A DNA stretch of 64,000 nucleotides from an uncultured Bellilinea sp. (GTDB taxonomy: Bacteria; Chloroflexota; Anaerolineae; Anaerolineales; Anaerolineaceae), in contig CALHYE010000002.1 of the NCBI GenBank assembly GCA_938040735.1, forward strand, positions 62,001-126,000. Reading direction: 5' to 3'. Both the position numbers and the translations under genes were made by a program. Positions 51,811 through 61,427 of the stretch are shown piece after piece (position 1 is the first letter of the stretch; each line of letters begins with the position of its first letter). The notes below the pieces were generated by a model. It worked only from the letters and a program-made list of their open reading frames with translations, made no database searches and was not told the origin of the DNA.

Positions 51811-52668
51811 TTATTGGGTGTTGCTTTTATGTTCTAAGGTGCGCGCCAAAATTTCTTCTTGTTCGTTGGAAAGGTTTTTGGCCTTTTCTTTTTTGGCTTT
51901 TTCGGCCTTCTTTCGATCTTTGGCGCGTTCCATGGCTTCGCGAAGAGCGATTTCCATGGCGGTTGGTTCATTTTCGGAGGAGGACTCTTCACCAGCCTGG
52001 TGGATTTCAACATTCAACTCGCCGAATTCATTTTGTCGGTCTTGGCGGGAAGCGTTTTTCTTGCCGCGCCGCGGTCTTTCTCTTTCTTTAACGGACTCTT
52101 TTCTGGGTTCTCTGACGGGTTCGGGCGCTTCCTCCTGGACCGGTTCAGGCAGTAAAGCTTTTACGCTCAATTTGATTTGCTTTTTCTTTTTATTGACATC
52201 AATAACTTTGGCTTCCAGTTCGTCGCCTTCTTTGACGACATCGGAGGGGGTTCGCACATAACCATGCGCTAATTCACTGATATGAATCAACCCCGGGCGT
52301 TCTGCGCCAATATCCAGAAATACGCCGAAATTTTCAATGCGGACCACCTTGCCCTTTACTACCATGTCGGGTTTGATCTCACGCCATTCCAGATCGAGCG
52401 GTTTGATCATGGTTAACTCGATGCGGTTGTCCTTGATGCGGCGCACCCATACATCAATGATTTGACCGACCTGTAAAACATCCTTGACGCTTTTAATCGG
52501 TTGATCGGTAAAGGTGGAAATTTGCGAAATATGAAGGACGGCCTTTTGTCCTTCCCCAATTTCAACCACTGCGCCAGCGAGGGTCGTTTTGATGACTTTT
52601 CCGGCAAATTTCATCTTAGGTTTGATTTCAATATTTGAGCTGCTTTCCGCAACTGCGGTATTTTCCAT
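51811..52668 (-). CDS. S1 RNA-binding domain protein (two S1 repeats, charged C-terminus)
   Basis: KFAGKVIKTTLAGAVVEIGEGQKAVLHISQIS and VVKGKVVRIENFGVFLDIGAERPGLIHISELAHGYVRTPSDVVKEGDELEAKVIDVN. Confidence 0.88.
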   Translation of the reverse strand: MENTAVAESSSNIEIKPKMKFAGKVIKTTLAGAVVEIGEGQKAVLHISQISTFTDQPIKSVKDVLQVGQIIDVWVRRIKDNRIELTMIKPLDLEWREIKPDMVVKGKVVRIENFGVFLDIGAERPGLIHISELAHGYVRTPSDVVKEGDELEAKVIDVNKKKKQIKLSVKALLPEPVQEEAPEPVREPRKESVKERERPRRGKKNASRQDRQNEFGELNVEIHQAGEESSSENEPTAMEIALREAMERAKDRKKAEKAKKEKAKNLSNEQEEILARTLEHKSNTQ

Positions 52669-52786
52669 AATACTTTTCTCCCAAAGGTCTTAATTGCTGC
52701 GAGGGTTGATTATACCCCTAGCCGGTGGAACTGTCAATTAAAGGAATCGAGGTTTGGCAAATCCGGTTTTCGGGAAACCTTGAATA

Positions 52787-53776
52787 TCAGGAATGAAGAG
52801 TCCGAAAAGAAATCATTCCAAATAAAAAAGGTAACCAGAAAGTATATCCTCTAAACGCGAGGGTTATGACCGCAGCAGCTTCAATCGGAATCGACAGTGA
52901 ACTTAGCGCGAAGGTCAACAGCCCCTCTACAATACCAATTCCTGCCGGTGTGGGCGAAATGATTACAAACAGATAAGCAATCGAAAAACCGGCAATCAAC
53001 TGGCCGGGTGTTACCGGCGTGGCAAAAGCGAGAAACATCATCCCGAGAATGCCAACCAGAAGCAGCTTATTCAGAAGGGTTAAGCCGGCAGGTCGCAGCC
53101 AGGCATGGCGGAGATTTTGAATGGCTTTAACCCCTTCGCTAATTTCTGCGGCGAAACGAGCCGCTCTTTCTTCATTGATCAGCGTCTTTTTTCGGAAAAA
53201 CCCGGTTTGGTGATTCAGAAAGCGGGCCAGTTTCAATAGCAATCGGGTAAGTCGTTCTTCTGAACGGGATGCCAGATAAACCACCGAAATCATGGTGGAT
53301 ACGAAGAGCAAGAACAGAATAAAAGCAAAAATTTCAAACGCCCATAAAACCTGATAAAAAGCCAGAATGATCAGACCAAAGAAAATAATGGTCAGCAGAC
53401 CGCAGTAATCAAATATCAGAAACAAGGCGCTTCCAACCATAATCCTCGCGGTGGAATGTCCATTTTTTTGGGCATCAGAGTAAAAAACAACCATGCCGCT
53501 CATCCCTGCGCTTGGCGCCACCAAATTGATGAAATTGACTGCCAGGAACAAGCGAAGTACCTGTAAGAGGGGCTTGTTAATTCCAACAAAAGAAAAGAGC
53601 GATTGAAAAGTGGTGGCTGCAACTAAAATCCATCCAATTAAGAGAACAAAAGCCGCTCCGAGCCAGAGCCAGTTGCCTTTTTGTAAAACCAAAAGGACTT
53701 CTTGCACCTCGGTGAAACGGCTGATGATGAAAAGGATGCCCAATAAGACCACGAGGGCAATGACCAATTTTTTCAC
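52787..53776 (-). CDS. Lysylphosphatidylglycerol synthase TM region / UPF0104-like membrane protein
   Basis: FLAVNFINLVAPSAGMSGMVVFYSDAQKNG, SPTPAGIGIVEGLLTF; about eight TM helices. Confidence 0.8.
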   Translation of the reverse strand: MKKLVIALVVLLGILFIISRFTEVQEVLLVLQKGNWLWLGAAFVLLIGWILVAATTFQSLFSFVGINKPLLQVLRLFLAVNFINLVAPSAGMSGMVVFYSDAQKNGHSTARIMVGSALFLIFDYCGLLTIIFFGLIILAFYQVLWAFEIFAFILFLLFVSTMISVVYLASRSEERLTRLLLKLARFLNHQTGFFRKKTLINEERAARFAAEISEGVKAIQNLRHAWLRPAGLTLLNKLLLVGILGMMFLAFATPVTPGQLIAGFSIAYLFVIISPTPAGIGIVEGLLTFALSSLSIPIEAAAVITLAFRGYTFWLPFLFGMISFRTLHS

Positions 53777-53829
53777 GGGTTGATTATAATTGAGAAATGT
53801 TGGGGGGAGAAAATTTACCGAAACAAAAC

Positions 53830-53868
53830 CAAAAAAAGCGCTTCCTCGTGCTTGCCGGAGAAGCGCTA
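53830..53868 (-). terminator. Intrinsic terminator of the ctpA-like gene
   Basis: AGCGCTTC/GAAGCGCT stem, A7 on plus strand (T tract on minus). Confidence 0.75.
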
Positions 53869-53894
53869 TAAGCAGATCGTTGTGGAAATATCGG

Positions 53895-55193
53895 TTATTT
53901 GCTGGTTTGATTAGGCGACCGTTTGGTGAGCAACAATTCGATTGCTTTATCCAACTGTGGATCGCGATTGGCTTTTTGATCTTCTTCGGTCAATTCTACA
54001 ACAACATCGGGGATTAAGCCCTGACCGTTAATTTGGCGCTCATTGGGGGTTAGCCAACGGGCAATGGTGATCTTCACCGCACCCGCTTCGTCTTTCAGTT
54101 GCCGCCAGGTTTGAACCGTGCCTTTGCCGAATGTTTTTACGCCAACCAGTAATCCGCGGCCTCGATCTTGAATAGCGCCGGCGGTAATTTCCGATGCGGA
54201 AGCAGAGCCTTCGTTGACCAGAACGACCAGCGGAACGTCGGTTGCCAGACCGCCGGGACGGGCCTGATAAGAGACCTTTTCCCCGTTGCCATATTGCTCA
54301 ATCATGATGATGCCATTGCCGATGAATTGTGAAGTGATATTAATGGCTGTATTCAAAAAACCGCCGGGGTTGTTGCGTAAATCGAGAATGACGCCGCTGG
54401 GATTGTTTCTCAGCAGTTCCCGCAGTTTTGTGCGCAGGTCGCGGTCGGTTTTTTCTCCAAATTGGGTAATCTTAATGTAGGCGATGTTATTATCCAGCAT
54501 CTTCGCGCTGACGGTTTCAAGCGTGATCTTCTGACGGATGATGCTGACTTCAAAAGGACTTTCTTCCCCTTCTCTTAGAATGGTTAACCGAACGGTGCTG
54601 CCGGCTGGGCCGAGAACGCGGCGTAAAACCAGTTGAGGATCAAGCGAGGTGACATCTTCACCATCCACAGCAATGATTTGATCGCCGGCTTTCAAACCAG
54701 CCTTTTCAGCCGGTGAGCCTTCCATTGGGCTGATGATCGTGAGGTATTTACCGCTAGTATCCACCCAAGCCCCAATGCCTTCGTATTCACCCCGCAACGG
54801 GGCATTGGCTTGTTGATATTCATCAAGGGTCAGGTACCCGCTGTAAGGATCGCCTAGGGCTTCTAGCATGCCCCGGATTGCGCCTTGCATTAATAATTGG
54901 TCATCTACGGGCTGATCTACATAATTCTCATGAACCAGATCCCAGGCTTGCCAGAATGGGCTAAACAACCTTTCGCGGTCTACAACTTGTTGGGTGGCAG
55001 AGGGTGTTCCGGTTGTGGAAGTATTTGAGAGAAATGGAAGGTTAGGCAGGCTGACGGTGGAAGGCAGGCTGATTCCGGCAGCCAAACCAATGCTGAAACT
55101 GGCTCCCATTAGGAGACCCAGAACCAGTAAAACCAGAATGGTTCGGATTATTTTTGAATTCATGGTTTTTACTCCATTAAGTGGTATGGACAT
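53895..55193 (-). CDS. S41 family C-terminal processing peptidase with PDZ domain
   Basis: PDZ SPAEKAGLKAGDQIIAVDGEDV; GVILDLRNNPGGFLNTAINI, VLVNEGSASASEITAGAIQDRGRGLLVGVKTFGKGTVQ. Confidence 0.94.
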   Translation of the reverse strand: MSIPLNGVKTMNSKIIRTILVLLVLGLLMGASFSIGLAAGISLPSTVSLPNLPFLSNTSTTGTPSATQQVVDRERLFSPFWQAWDLVHENYVDQPVDDQLLMQGAIRGMLEALGDPYSGYLTLDEYQQANAPLRGEYEGIGAWVDTSGKYLTIISPMEGSPAEKAGLKAGDQIIAVDGEDVTSLDPQLVLRRVLGPAGSTVRLTILREGEESPFEVSIIRQKITLETVSAKMLDNNIAYIKITQFGEKTDRDLRTKLRELLRNNPSGVILDLRNNPGGFLNTAINITSQFIGNGIIMIEQYGNGEKVSYQARPGGLATDVPLVVLVNEGSASASEITAGAIQDRGRGLLVGVKTFGKGTVQTWRQLKDEAGAVKITIARWLTPNERQINGQGLIPDVVVELTEEDQKANRDPQLDKAIELLLTKRSPNQTSK

Positions 55194-55235
55194 AATTCAA
55201 TAAATACAACAGGTTTGTTAAGAGAAAACGATAAA

Positions 55236-55487
55236 TCACTCGTTTTGAACATCTTTTTTTTGATTTAATTCCTTGAGTCTTGCAACCCGTTCAGATAGTT
55301 CCTGCAACGGCTGGTCTTCCCGTTCCCATGGATTTTTGAGAGTCTTCATTGTTTCCGAAAGAATGGATGCGCTGGATTGGTCAGAGTTTTTTTTTCGGAG
55401 AAGTGAAAGCAGGCTTAGGTTCGTAACCAGCAGCAAGATGGCAATAATACCTATCGCAACCCAACCGGTAAAAGGGATATCGTTCAT
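55236..55487 (-). CDS. Small single-TM hypothetical protein
   Basis: MNDIPFTGWVAIGIIAILLLVTNLSLLSLL... followed by charged tail. Confidence 0.5.
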   Translation of the reverse strand: MNDIPFTGWVAIGIIAILLLVTNLSLLSLLRKKNSDQSSASILSETMKTLKNPWEREDQPLQELSERVARLKELNQKKDVQNE

Positions 55488-56152
55488 TTCTTGCTCCTGT
55501 TGGAAAGGCAAAAGGCTGGCGTAAAAAGCGAAATAACCTCATGGATGGTTGGAATTTGAAGATGCGCTTCGGAAGGACCGCCGTTTTTTCCAACCAGAAC
55601 GGTAAACAATCCGAGAGTTCGAGCGCTAGAAATGTTGCGGTTAGAGTCTTCAAAGAGGACACAGCGGGAAAAATCCTGAACCCCTGCTTTTTCCAGCGCT
55701 AACTGAAAGGATTGAGGCATAGGCTTGCAGTAGGGGGCAATGTCGAGGATGTCAATAATGTCTTCAAAACAGCCATCCAGTTGCAAGGCATTCAGCACCC
55801 GATTTGCATGAGCGCGGTCGCCATTGGTGAAGATGACCTTCCGCAAAGGAAGTGAAGTCAGAATCTTTCGTAATGGAGGGTCGGGTTTGAGATAGCGGTT
55901 TAGAGGAACATCGTGAACAAAGGCAAGGTAATCCTCAGGGGAAATGCGGTAGTGCAATTGCAGCCCCCGCAAGGTGGTTCCGTATTGATGATACATTTGA
56001 TCGCGAAGAGCAACTGCCTCAGCTAAGGTCAGACCGAGTCTCCGTTGAATATAAAGGTTAATGCGATCGCCGATGGCGTGCCACAAACCGGATTCGGGTG
56101 GATAGAGAGTGTCATCCAGATCGAAGATCAGTAATTCAGGTTTCATCTTCAT
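55484..56152 (-). CDS. HAD hydrolase, pyrimidine 5'-nucleotidase type
   Basis: LLIFDLDDTLYPPESGLWHAIGDRINLYI, KVIFTNGDRAHANRVL, CVLFEDSNRNISSARTLGL. Confidence 0.9.
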   Translation of the reverse strand: MKMKPELLIFDLDDTLYPPESGLWHAIGDRINLYIQRRLGLTLAEAVALRDQMYHQYGTTLRGLQLHYRISPEDYLAFVHDVPLNRYLKPDPPLRKILTSLPLRKVIFTNGDRAHANRVLNALQLDGCFEDIIDILDIAPYCKPMPQSFQLALEKAGVQDFSRCVLFEDSNRNISSARTLGLFTVLVGKNGGPSEAHLQIPTIHEVISLFTPAFCLSNRSKK

Positions 56153-56209
56153 TTTTGAGTATAATCCATAAGATGGGTATCTGAAAAGAGAATGTAAAGG
56201 GAGTGAAGT

Positions 56210-57946
56210 TTGCCGATTCGGATTTTAGCGGAAGAAATTGCATCCCAGATTGCTGCCGGCGAGGTGGTTGAAAGGCCGGCTTCGGTCGTGAAAGAGCTGA
56301 TGGAAAATTCGCTAGATGCTGGAGCGCAGCGAATAGAAATTCGCATAGCCAATGCCGGCAAAGATTTTGTTGAAGTAACCGACGATGGCTGTGGAATCCC
56401 AGCTGGAGAATTGACCCTGGCGGTTGCCCGTCATGCCACCAGCAAATTAAGCGCCGCTGAAGACCTTTTCCGCATCTCAACATTGGGTTTTCGAGGGGAA
56501 GCGCTGGCTTCGATTGGATCGGTTTCGCGCCTGACGCTGGTATCCCGTGAAAAAAACGCTGAACTGGGGAGGAAAATTGTGGTTGAGGGGGGAAAACTGA
56601 TCGCCAATGAAGCGGTTGGTGTGGCGGTTGGGACGCTGGTGCGGGTTGAAAACTTGTTTTTCAATGTGCCGGCCCGCCTGAAATTTCTCAAAAGTGATCT
56701 GACTGAAAAAAATCAAATCACCCAACTGGTTACTCGTTATGCCCTGGCCTATCCACAGGTGCGCTTTCGATTGATTCAGGATGAGCGGGAAGTTTTACTG
56801 AGTCACGGAAAGAACAATCGGCGTGAGGTGCTGGCACAGATTTACGGCAGTGACCTTGCGAAACAATTGCTTGAGGTGGAATTCGAGGATGAGGACATCC
56901 GAATTGCGGGGTTTATCAGCCCGGTGGGGGTAAGCCGTTCCAATCGTCGTGAAATTACGTTTTTTATAAACGGTCGTTGGGTGCAAGATACCGCCCTCTC
57001 TACGGCTTTGATTCAGGCCTATCACACCTTACTGATGGTCGGCCGTTATCCTATTGCTGCCTTGTTTATTGACATTAACCCTGAGCTTGTAGATGTCAAT
57101 GTTCATCCTGCAAAAGCAGAGGTTCGTTTTCGTGACGCGGACCGCGTCTTCAGGGCTGTCCAAAGGGCAGTTAAGCGGGCTTTGCTGGCCTATTCACCCG
57201 CACCCCAACTGAGTTCCCCTGGATGGCAAAGCCGCTCGGCTCAGTCGGTTGTTGATCCCGCCTGGGAGATGGCACATCAAGCCAACTTAGCGCAGACCGA
57301 TTTTGGAGCGGAATCAGCAGGAGAGGAAACAGGTCATCAGCCCGACCAATCTCAGATTGACTTTCTGCCGCTCCTGCGGGTGATTGGTCAGGTCGGAGCG
57401 GCTTATCTGGTTGCAGAAGGGCCAGATGGGCTATATCTGATTGACCAGCACGCCGCGCATGAGCGAGTTCTCTTCGAAAAGTTTATGCGCGACACTGGCA
57501 AGGAAATCCCCTCGCAAGCCTTATTACAGGCGCAAACCTTTGAACTGCCTCCGCAGGCTGCCGAACTGCTGCATTCACAATTAGAAGCACTCAACCGCTG
57601 GGGATTTGAGGTGGAACCCTTTGGCGGGAATGTTTTCCGGGTGAGACGCATTCCTTCTATCTTGAGCGGCACGGATCCTGTGGTGGTGGTGCGCTCGTTG
57701 GTAGAGGATTTTGAAGAGGATGAGACGCCCTTGCAAGCGGAAATTGAAGCGCGGGTAATTGCGCGAGTGTGTAAACGGGCAGCAGTCAAAGCCGGCCAAA
57801 TCCTCTCTACGGAAGAGCAAAATGCGTTGGTGCGCGAGCTGGAGCGCTGCCAGTCGCCGCGAACTTGCCCGCATGGGCGTCCAACCATGATTCATCTTTC
57901 AGTGGATTTGTTGGAGCGTCAATTTGGGCGGCGCGGCAGCCGTTGA
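56210..57946 (+). CDS. mutL: DNA mismatch repair protein MutL
   Basis: IASQIAAGEVVERPASVVKELMENSLDAGA, TDDGCGIP, RHATSKL, LGFRGEALASIGSV, C-terminal HAAHERVLFEKF; TTG start. Confidence 0.96.
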   Translation: MPIRILAEEIASQIAAGEVVERPASVVKELMENSLDAGAQRIEIRIANAGKDFVEVTDDGCGIPAGELTLAVARHATSKLSAAEDLFRISTLGFRGEALASIGSVSRLTLVSREKNAELGRKIVVEGGKLIANEAVGVAVGTLVRVENLFFNVPARLKFLKSDLTEKNQITQLVTRYALAYPQVRFRLIQDEREVLLSHGKNNRREVLAQIYGSDLAKQLLEVEFEDEDIRIAGFISPVGVSRSNRREITFFINGRWVQDTALSTALIQAYHTLLMVGRYPIAALFIDINPELVDVNVHPAKAEVRFRDADRVFRAVQRAVKRALLAYSPAPQLSSPGWQSRSAQSVVDPAWEMAHQANLAQTDFGAESAGEETGHQPDQSQIDFLPLLRVIGQVGAAYLVAEGPDGLYLIDQHAAHERVLFEKFMRDTGKEIPSQALLQAQTFELPPQAAELLHSQLEALNRWGFEVEPFGGNVFRVRRIPSILSGTDPVVVVRSLVEDFEEDETPLQAEIEARVIARVCKRAAVKAGQILSTEEQNALVRELERCQSPRTCPHGRPTMIHLSVDLLERQFGRRGSR

Positions 57947-57952
57947 GAGGAA

Positions 57953-58717
57953 TTAGTTCAACCGGGTAATAATTTCCGGCCAGATTTTGGCAACATCAAA
58001 CGGCAATAATAAATCTGCCTGGGAGTCAAGGTAGGTTGTTGAATAGGTGTTGATGATCAGGTTTGCTCCTTGATCCAACGCGTACAAGGGCAGATGTGCC
58101 GCGGGGGTTACTTCCAGCGCGCTGCCAACCACCACAAACAGGTCAGCCTTAGCGGACTGGTGTTCGGCCTGCTGCCAAACTTCAAGGGGTAGAAGTTCTT
58201 CAAAAAGGACAATGCCGGGTTTGAGGATGGCACGGCAATTGGGACAGCGCGGTAATTCCTCCTGCAAGAGAAACGGTTCGATAAAATCATCAAGAGGGTA
58301 ATTTTGTTGGCAAGAGAGACAATCCAGTTTTTGCATCGAGCCGTGCACTTCATAGACCTTTTTGGAGCCGGCTTTTTGATGGAGACCGTCAATGTTTTGG
58401 GTGATGATGGCTTTGAGAATACCTTTTTCTTCTAATTGCGCCAACGCCAGATGAGCCGGATTGGGTTGGGCTTTGGTCATTTCACGTGCCAGAGGGCGCA
58501 GCCAGTTGAAGAATGCTTCGGGGCGGTAGCGAAAAGCGGAAAGGGAAGCAACCTCCATGGGGTTGTTGCGTGACCATAAACCGGTGGTGGGCGAACGAAA
58601 ATCGGGAATGCCGGAAGGAGTTGAAATTCCCGCTCCGGTCAACACGACCATCCAATTTGATTTTGAAATGAGTGCAGCCGCTTGTTGAGCGGCTTCCTGA
58701 ATTGAGTGTGTTGTCAT
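57953..58717 (-). CDS. Sir2-family NAD-dependent protein deacylase
   Basis: VLTGAGISTPSGIPDFRSPTTGLW, ITQNIDGLHQKAGS, VYEVHGSMQKLDCLSC...CPNC, VVVGSALEVTPAAHLP. Confidence 0.95.
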   Translation of the reverse strand: MTTHSIQEAAQQAAALISKSNWMVVLTGAGISTPSGIPDFRSPTTGLWSRNNPMEVASLSAFRYRPEAFFNWLRPLAREMTKAQPNPAHLALAQLEEKGILKAIITQNIDGLHQKAGSKKVYEVHGSMQKLDCLSCQQNYPLDDFIEPFLLQEELPRCPNCRAILKPGIVLFEELLPLEVWQQAEHQSAKADLFVVVGSALEVTPAAHLPLYALDQGANLIINTYSTTYLDSQADLLLPFDVAKIWPEIITRLN

Positions 58718-59865
58718 TTGTTCAGGCGGTCAGCATAGAGGGCTGCCAGACGGTTGATCTGTTGACTTAGAATGCCGTCAGGCTGTAACTGAATCAAGGG
58801 GACGTTACGCAGGGCAGCGTGGTAAGACTGTTCGGGTGCAGGCGGAATTACCAGAGTGATCGGCTTGCCCAGCATTTCCTGTATCTGAAGTGCGGAGAGT
58901 TGTAAATCGGCCCGAACGCGGTTCACAATCACCACATTTAGAATTTTTGATTTTCCAAAACCGTATTCGGTGAGTTCATCCATCAGTTGATTGGTGCGTT
59001 TCAGTGAAAAAGGCTGAGGTTCCGCAATTAGAATCATCTCATCACAGTAGGCGATGACTTTTTCAAAACCGGGTAAAAAGGGGTTGCCAATATCCACGAA
59101 GACCACATCCCCCAGGGTGGAAAGATGATGGAGGATTGCCTCCAGTTGCGGGATCGCATTTTGCAGCAGAATAAAATCCTTAATGCGATGGTTTGCCAGC
59201 AGGAGACGGATGCCAAAGGTTGTTCTGACCAGTTCCTTTTCGACTGCTGCGCGAGTAACCTCGCCGCTACGCATGCTCAGCAGGTTGTTCAGCCCTTCGG
59301 CATTAGGAAAGTTCAATTCTCCTGCCCAGGTGCCCTGACCAGCCCGTATCTCTGCCGCAATGATCTCTTTGCGGGTACGCTGATAATAAGCCAGCGCCAG
59401 ATTGAGAGCCAGTGTTGAGGTCCCCATACCGCCTTTGGCTGCCAGCACCCCAATCATGGTTGCGCTTTTTTGAACCTGTTGACCGGCTCTGGCGCGTGTG
59501 CGGCTTAACAAGGCTTTTATGTGAGCGATTAATTCGGCCGGGTGAACGGGTTTGGTTAAATAGTCATCCGCGCCGGCTTCATAGCCCGTAACTTTGTCGT
59601 CCACTTGAGATTTGGCAGTGAACATCAAGATGGGAATATCGGCTGTTTCGGGGTTGGCGCGAAGATCTCGTGCCACCTGATAGCCATCTACATCCGGCAT
59701 CATAATGTCCAGCACAATCAGGTCAGGATGCTCTTTGACCGCCAGGGTCATCCCTTCTTTTCCATTCCTTGCAGAAAGGACTTGATATCCCTGCCGTTGA
59801 AGCATCAATCCAACCAAGCGCAATGTTTCAAGGTCGTCATCAACAATCAAAATTTTTTCTGCCAT
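58714..59865 (-). CDS. Response-regulator receiver fused to MinD/TadZ(CpaE)-like ATPase
   Basis: ILIVDDDLETLRLVGLML, DLIVLDIMMPDVDGYQVAR, DYLTKPVHPAELIAHI; then IGVLAAKGGMGTSTLALNLALAY. Confidence 0.88.
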   Translation of the reverse strand: MAEKILIVDDDLETLRLVGLMLQRQGYQVLSARNGKEGMTLAVKEHPDLIVLDIMMPDVDGYQVARDLRANPETADIPILMFTAKSQVDDKVTGYEAGADDYLTKPVHPAELIAHIKALLSRTRARAGQQVQKSATMIGVLAAKGGMGTSTLALNLALAYYQRTRKEIIAAEIRAGQGTWAGELNFPNAEGLNNLLSMRSGEVTRAAVEKELVRTTFGIRLLLANHRIKDFILLQNAIPQLEAILHHLSTLGDVVFVDIGNPFLPGFEKVIAYCDEMILIAEPQPFSLKRTNQLMDELTEYGFGKSKILNVVIVNRVRADLQLSALQIQEMLGKPITLVIPPAPEQSYHAALRNVPLIQLQPDGILSQQINRLAALYADRLNK

Positions 59866-60002
59866 CCCTGCCTCACTGAAAAAACGCTTAAAACAGTCTA
59901 GCACAATCTCAAATCTCATACAAGACGATTTATTGTTTTAATTCGGTTGCGTTTTTGGTTTTGGAGGGTTTGAGGCGAATCTTGCCATGCTATAATGGGA
60001 GC

Positions 60003-61427
60003 GTGCTTGAAAAACTAAAAATTATTTTACAAGTTCATTGTGGAATTATCGGGGATCAGCCCATCGTAGCAGGGGTTTCAGGGGGCGCAGATAGCCTGAC
60101 GTTGCTGCACCTCTTGATTCGTTTGAAAATACCGGTATGGGTAGTTTACTTTGACCATCAACTGCGTCCCGAATCAAAAGATGAAATGCTCATTGTCCAA
60201 CAACTGGCTGAAGCGTGGGAGGCAAAAGGGTTTATCGCTGGTCAGGAAGATGTGCGCCGTCTGGCGGAACAGGCTGGTTGCTCCTTGGAGGCAGCCGCCC
60301 GTCAGGCGCGTTACCGATTTTTATTCAAAACGGCTGAGGAGATCAATGCTCAGGCGGTTGCGGTTGGTCATACGGCCGATGATCAGGTTGAAACTGTTCT
60401 GATGCACCTGATTCGCGGGAGCGGGCTGGATGGGCTGAAAGGGATGGATTACCGCACTACTCTTCGCGATTTTTCTCCCTCCATTCCTCTAATTCGTCCC
60501 TTATTGGGCTTTTGGCGGACGGAAATTGAAGAATATTGCCGGCAGAACGGCATTCAACCTCTCCAGGATGTCACCAATCAAAGTTTGGAATTTACCCGAA
60601 ATCGAATTCGGCTTGAGTTAATTCCGAGATTGCAGAACTACAATCCCCAAATCAAAAACAGAATTTGGACGATGAGCCGGGTGGTAAAGGATCATTTGGG
60701 GGTGGTCCAGCCGATTGTTGAAAAGACCCTTCAGGAGGTTTGTGCAGACTACCGACCGGCCGAAGGGTTGGTTTTTTCTGCAGACCGATTGCGGGATTTA
60801 CCGGAAGAAATGCTCAGCCTGGTGCTGAAAGAGGCCATCAAAAAACTCAAACCCGCCAGTGAGAACATTGACTGGTTCAGTTTGAATCTGGCTGTTAACG
60901 AGATTCGATCCGGCCGCCGCACAGGAATTGTTCAAGTGGGGGAGGGGGTTGAATTGTTATTTGCCCAGGAATGGGTCTACTTGAAGGACGAGAAGAGCGC
61001 AATTACTGATCCTCGTTTTCCCTCAATTCCATTTGGAGAGGAATTTAACCTCACCAGCCCCGGAGAAATTAAGTTGGGAAATGACTGGCTTCTACAAGCG
61101 GAATTGATCAATGCAGAGGAAGTTCCCTCAACCTGGAAAGACAATCCCTTTGAAGCCTGGCTGGATGCGCAAAAAATCCAATTCCCGTTGAGAGTGCGGG
61201 CATGGAGGCGGGGAGAGCGCTTCCGTCCTTTGGGCATGACCGGTGGGAGTGTGAAAATTGCGGATTTTTTAGCCGAAAAGAAAGTCCCCCGCCCGCTGCG
61301 TTCTCTGTATCCGCTTGTTTTTAGCGGCGAACAGGTGATCTGGTTGCCGGGGTTACAAATTGCCGATCAAGTGCGAATTACCGAGGATGTTCAACAGGTG
61401 TTGCATCTCAAACTTCTGCGGACTTAA
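60003..61427 (+). CDS. tilS: tRNA(Ile)-lysidine synthase
   Basis: IVAGVSGGADSLTLLHLL, VVYFDHQLRPES, AVGHTADDQVETVLMHLIRGSGLDGLKGM; GTG start likely. Confidence 0.95.
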   Translation: MLEKLKIILQVHCGIIGDQPIVAGVSGGADSLTLLHLLIRLKIPVWVVYFDHQLRPESKDEMLIVQQLAEAWEAKGFIAGQEDVRRLAEQAGCSLEAAARQARYRFLFKTAEEINAQAVAVGHTADDQVETVLMHLIRGSGLDGLKGMDYRTTLRDFSPSIPLIRPLLGFWRTEIEEYCRQNGIQPLQDVTNQSLEFTRNRIRLELIPRLQNYNPQIKNRIWTMSRVVKDHLGVVQPIVEKTLQEVCADYRPAEGLVFSADRLRDLPEEMLSLVLKEAIKKLKPASENIDWFSLNLAVNEIRSGRRTGIVQVGEGVELLFAQEWVYLKDEKSAITDPRFPSIPFGEEFNLTSPGEIKLGNDWLLQAELINAEEVPSTWKDNPFEAWLDAQKIQFPLRVRAWRRGERFRPLGMTGGSVKIADFLAEKKVPRPLRSLYPLVFSGEQVIWLPGLQIADQVRITEDVQQVLHLKLLRT

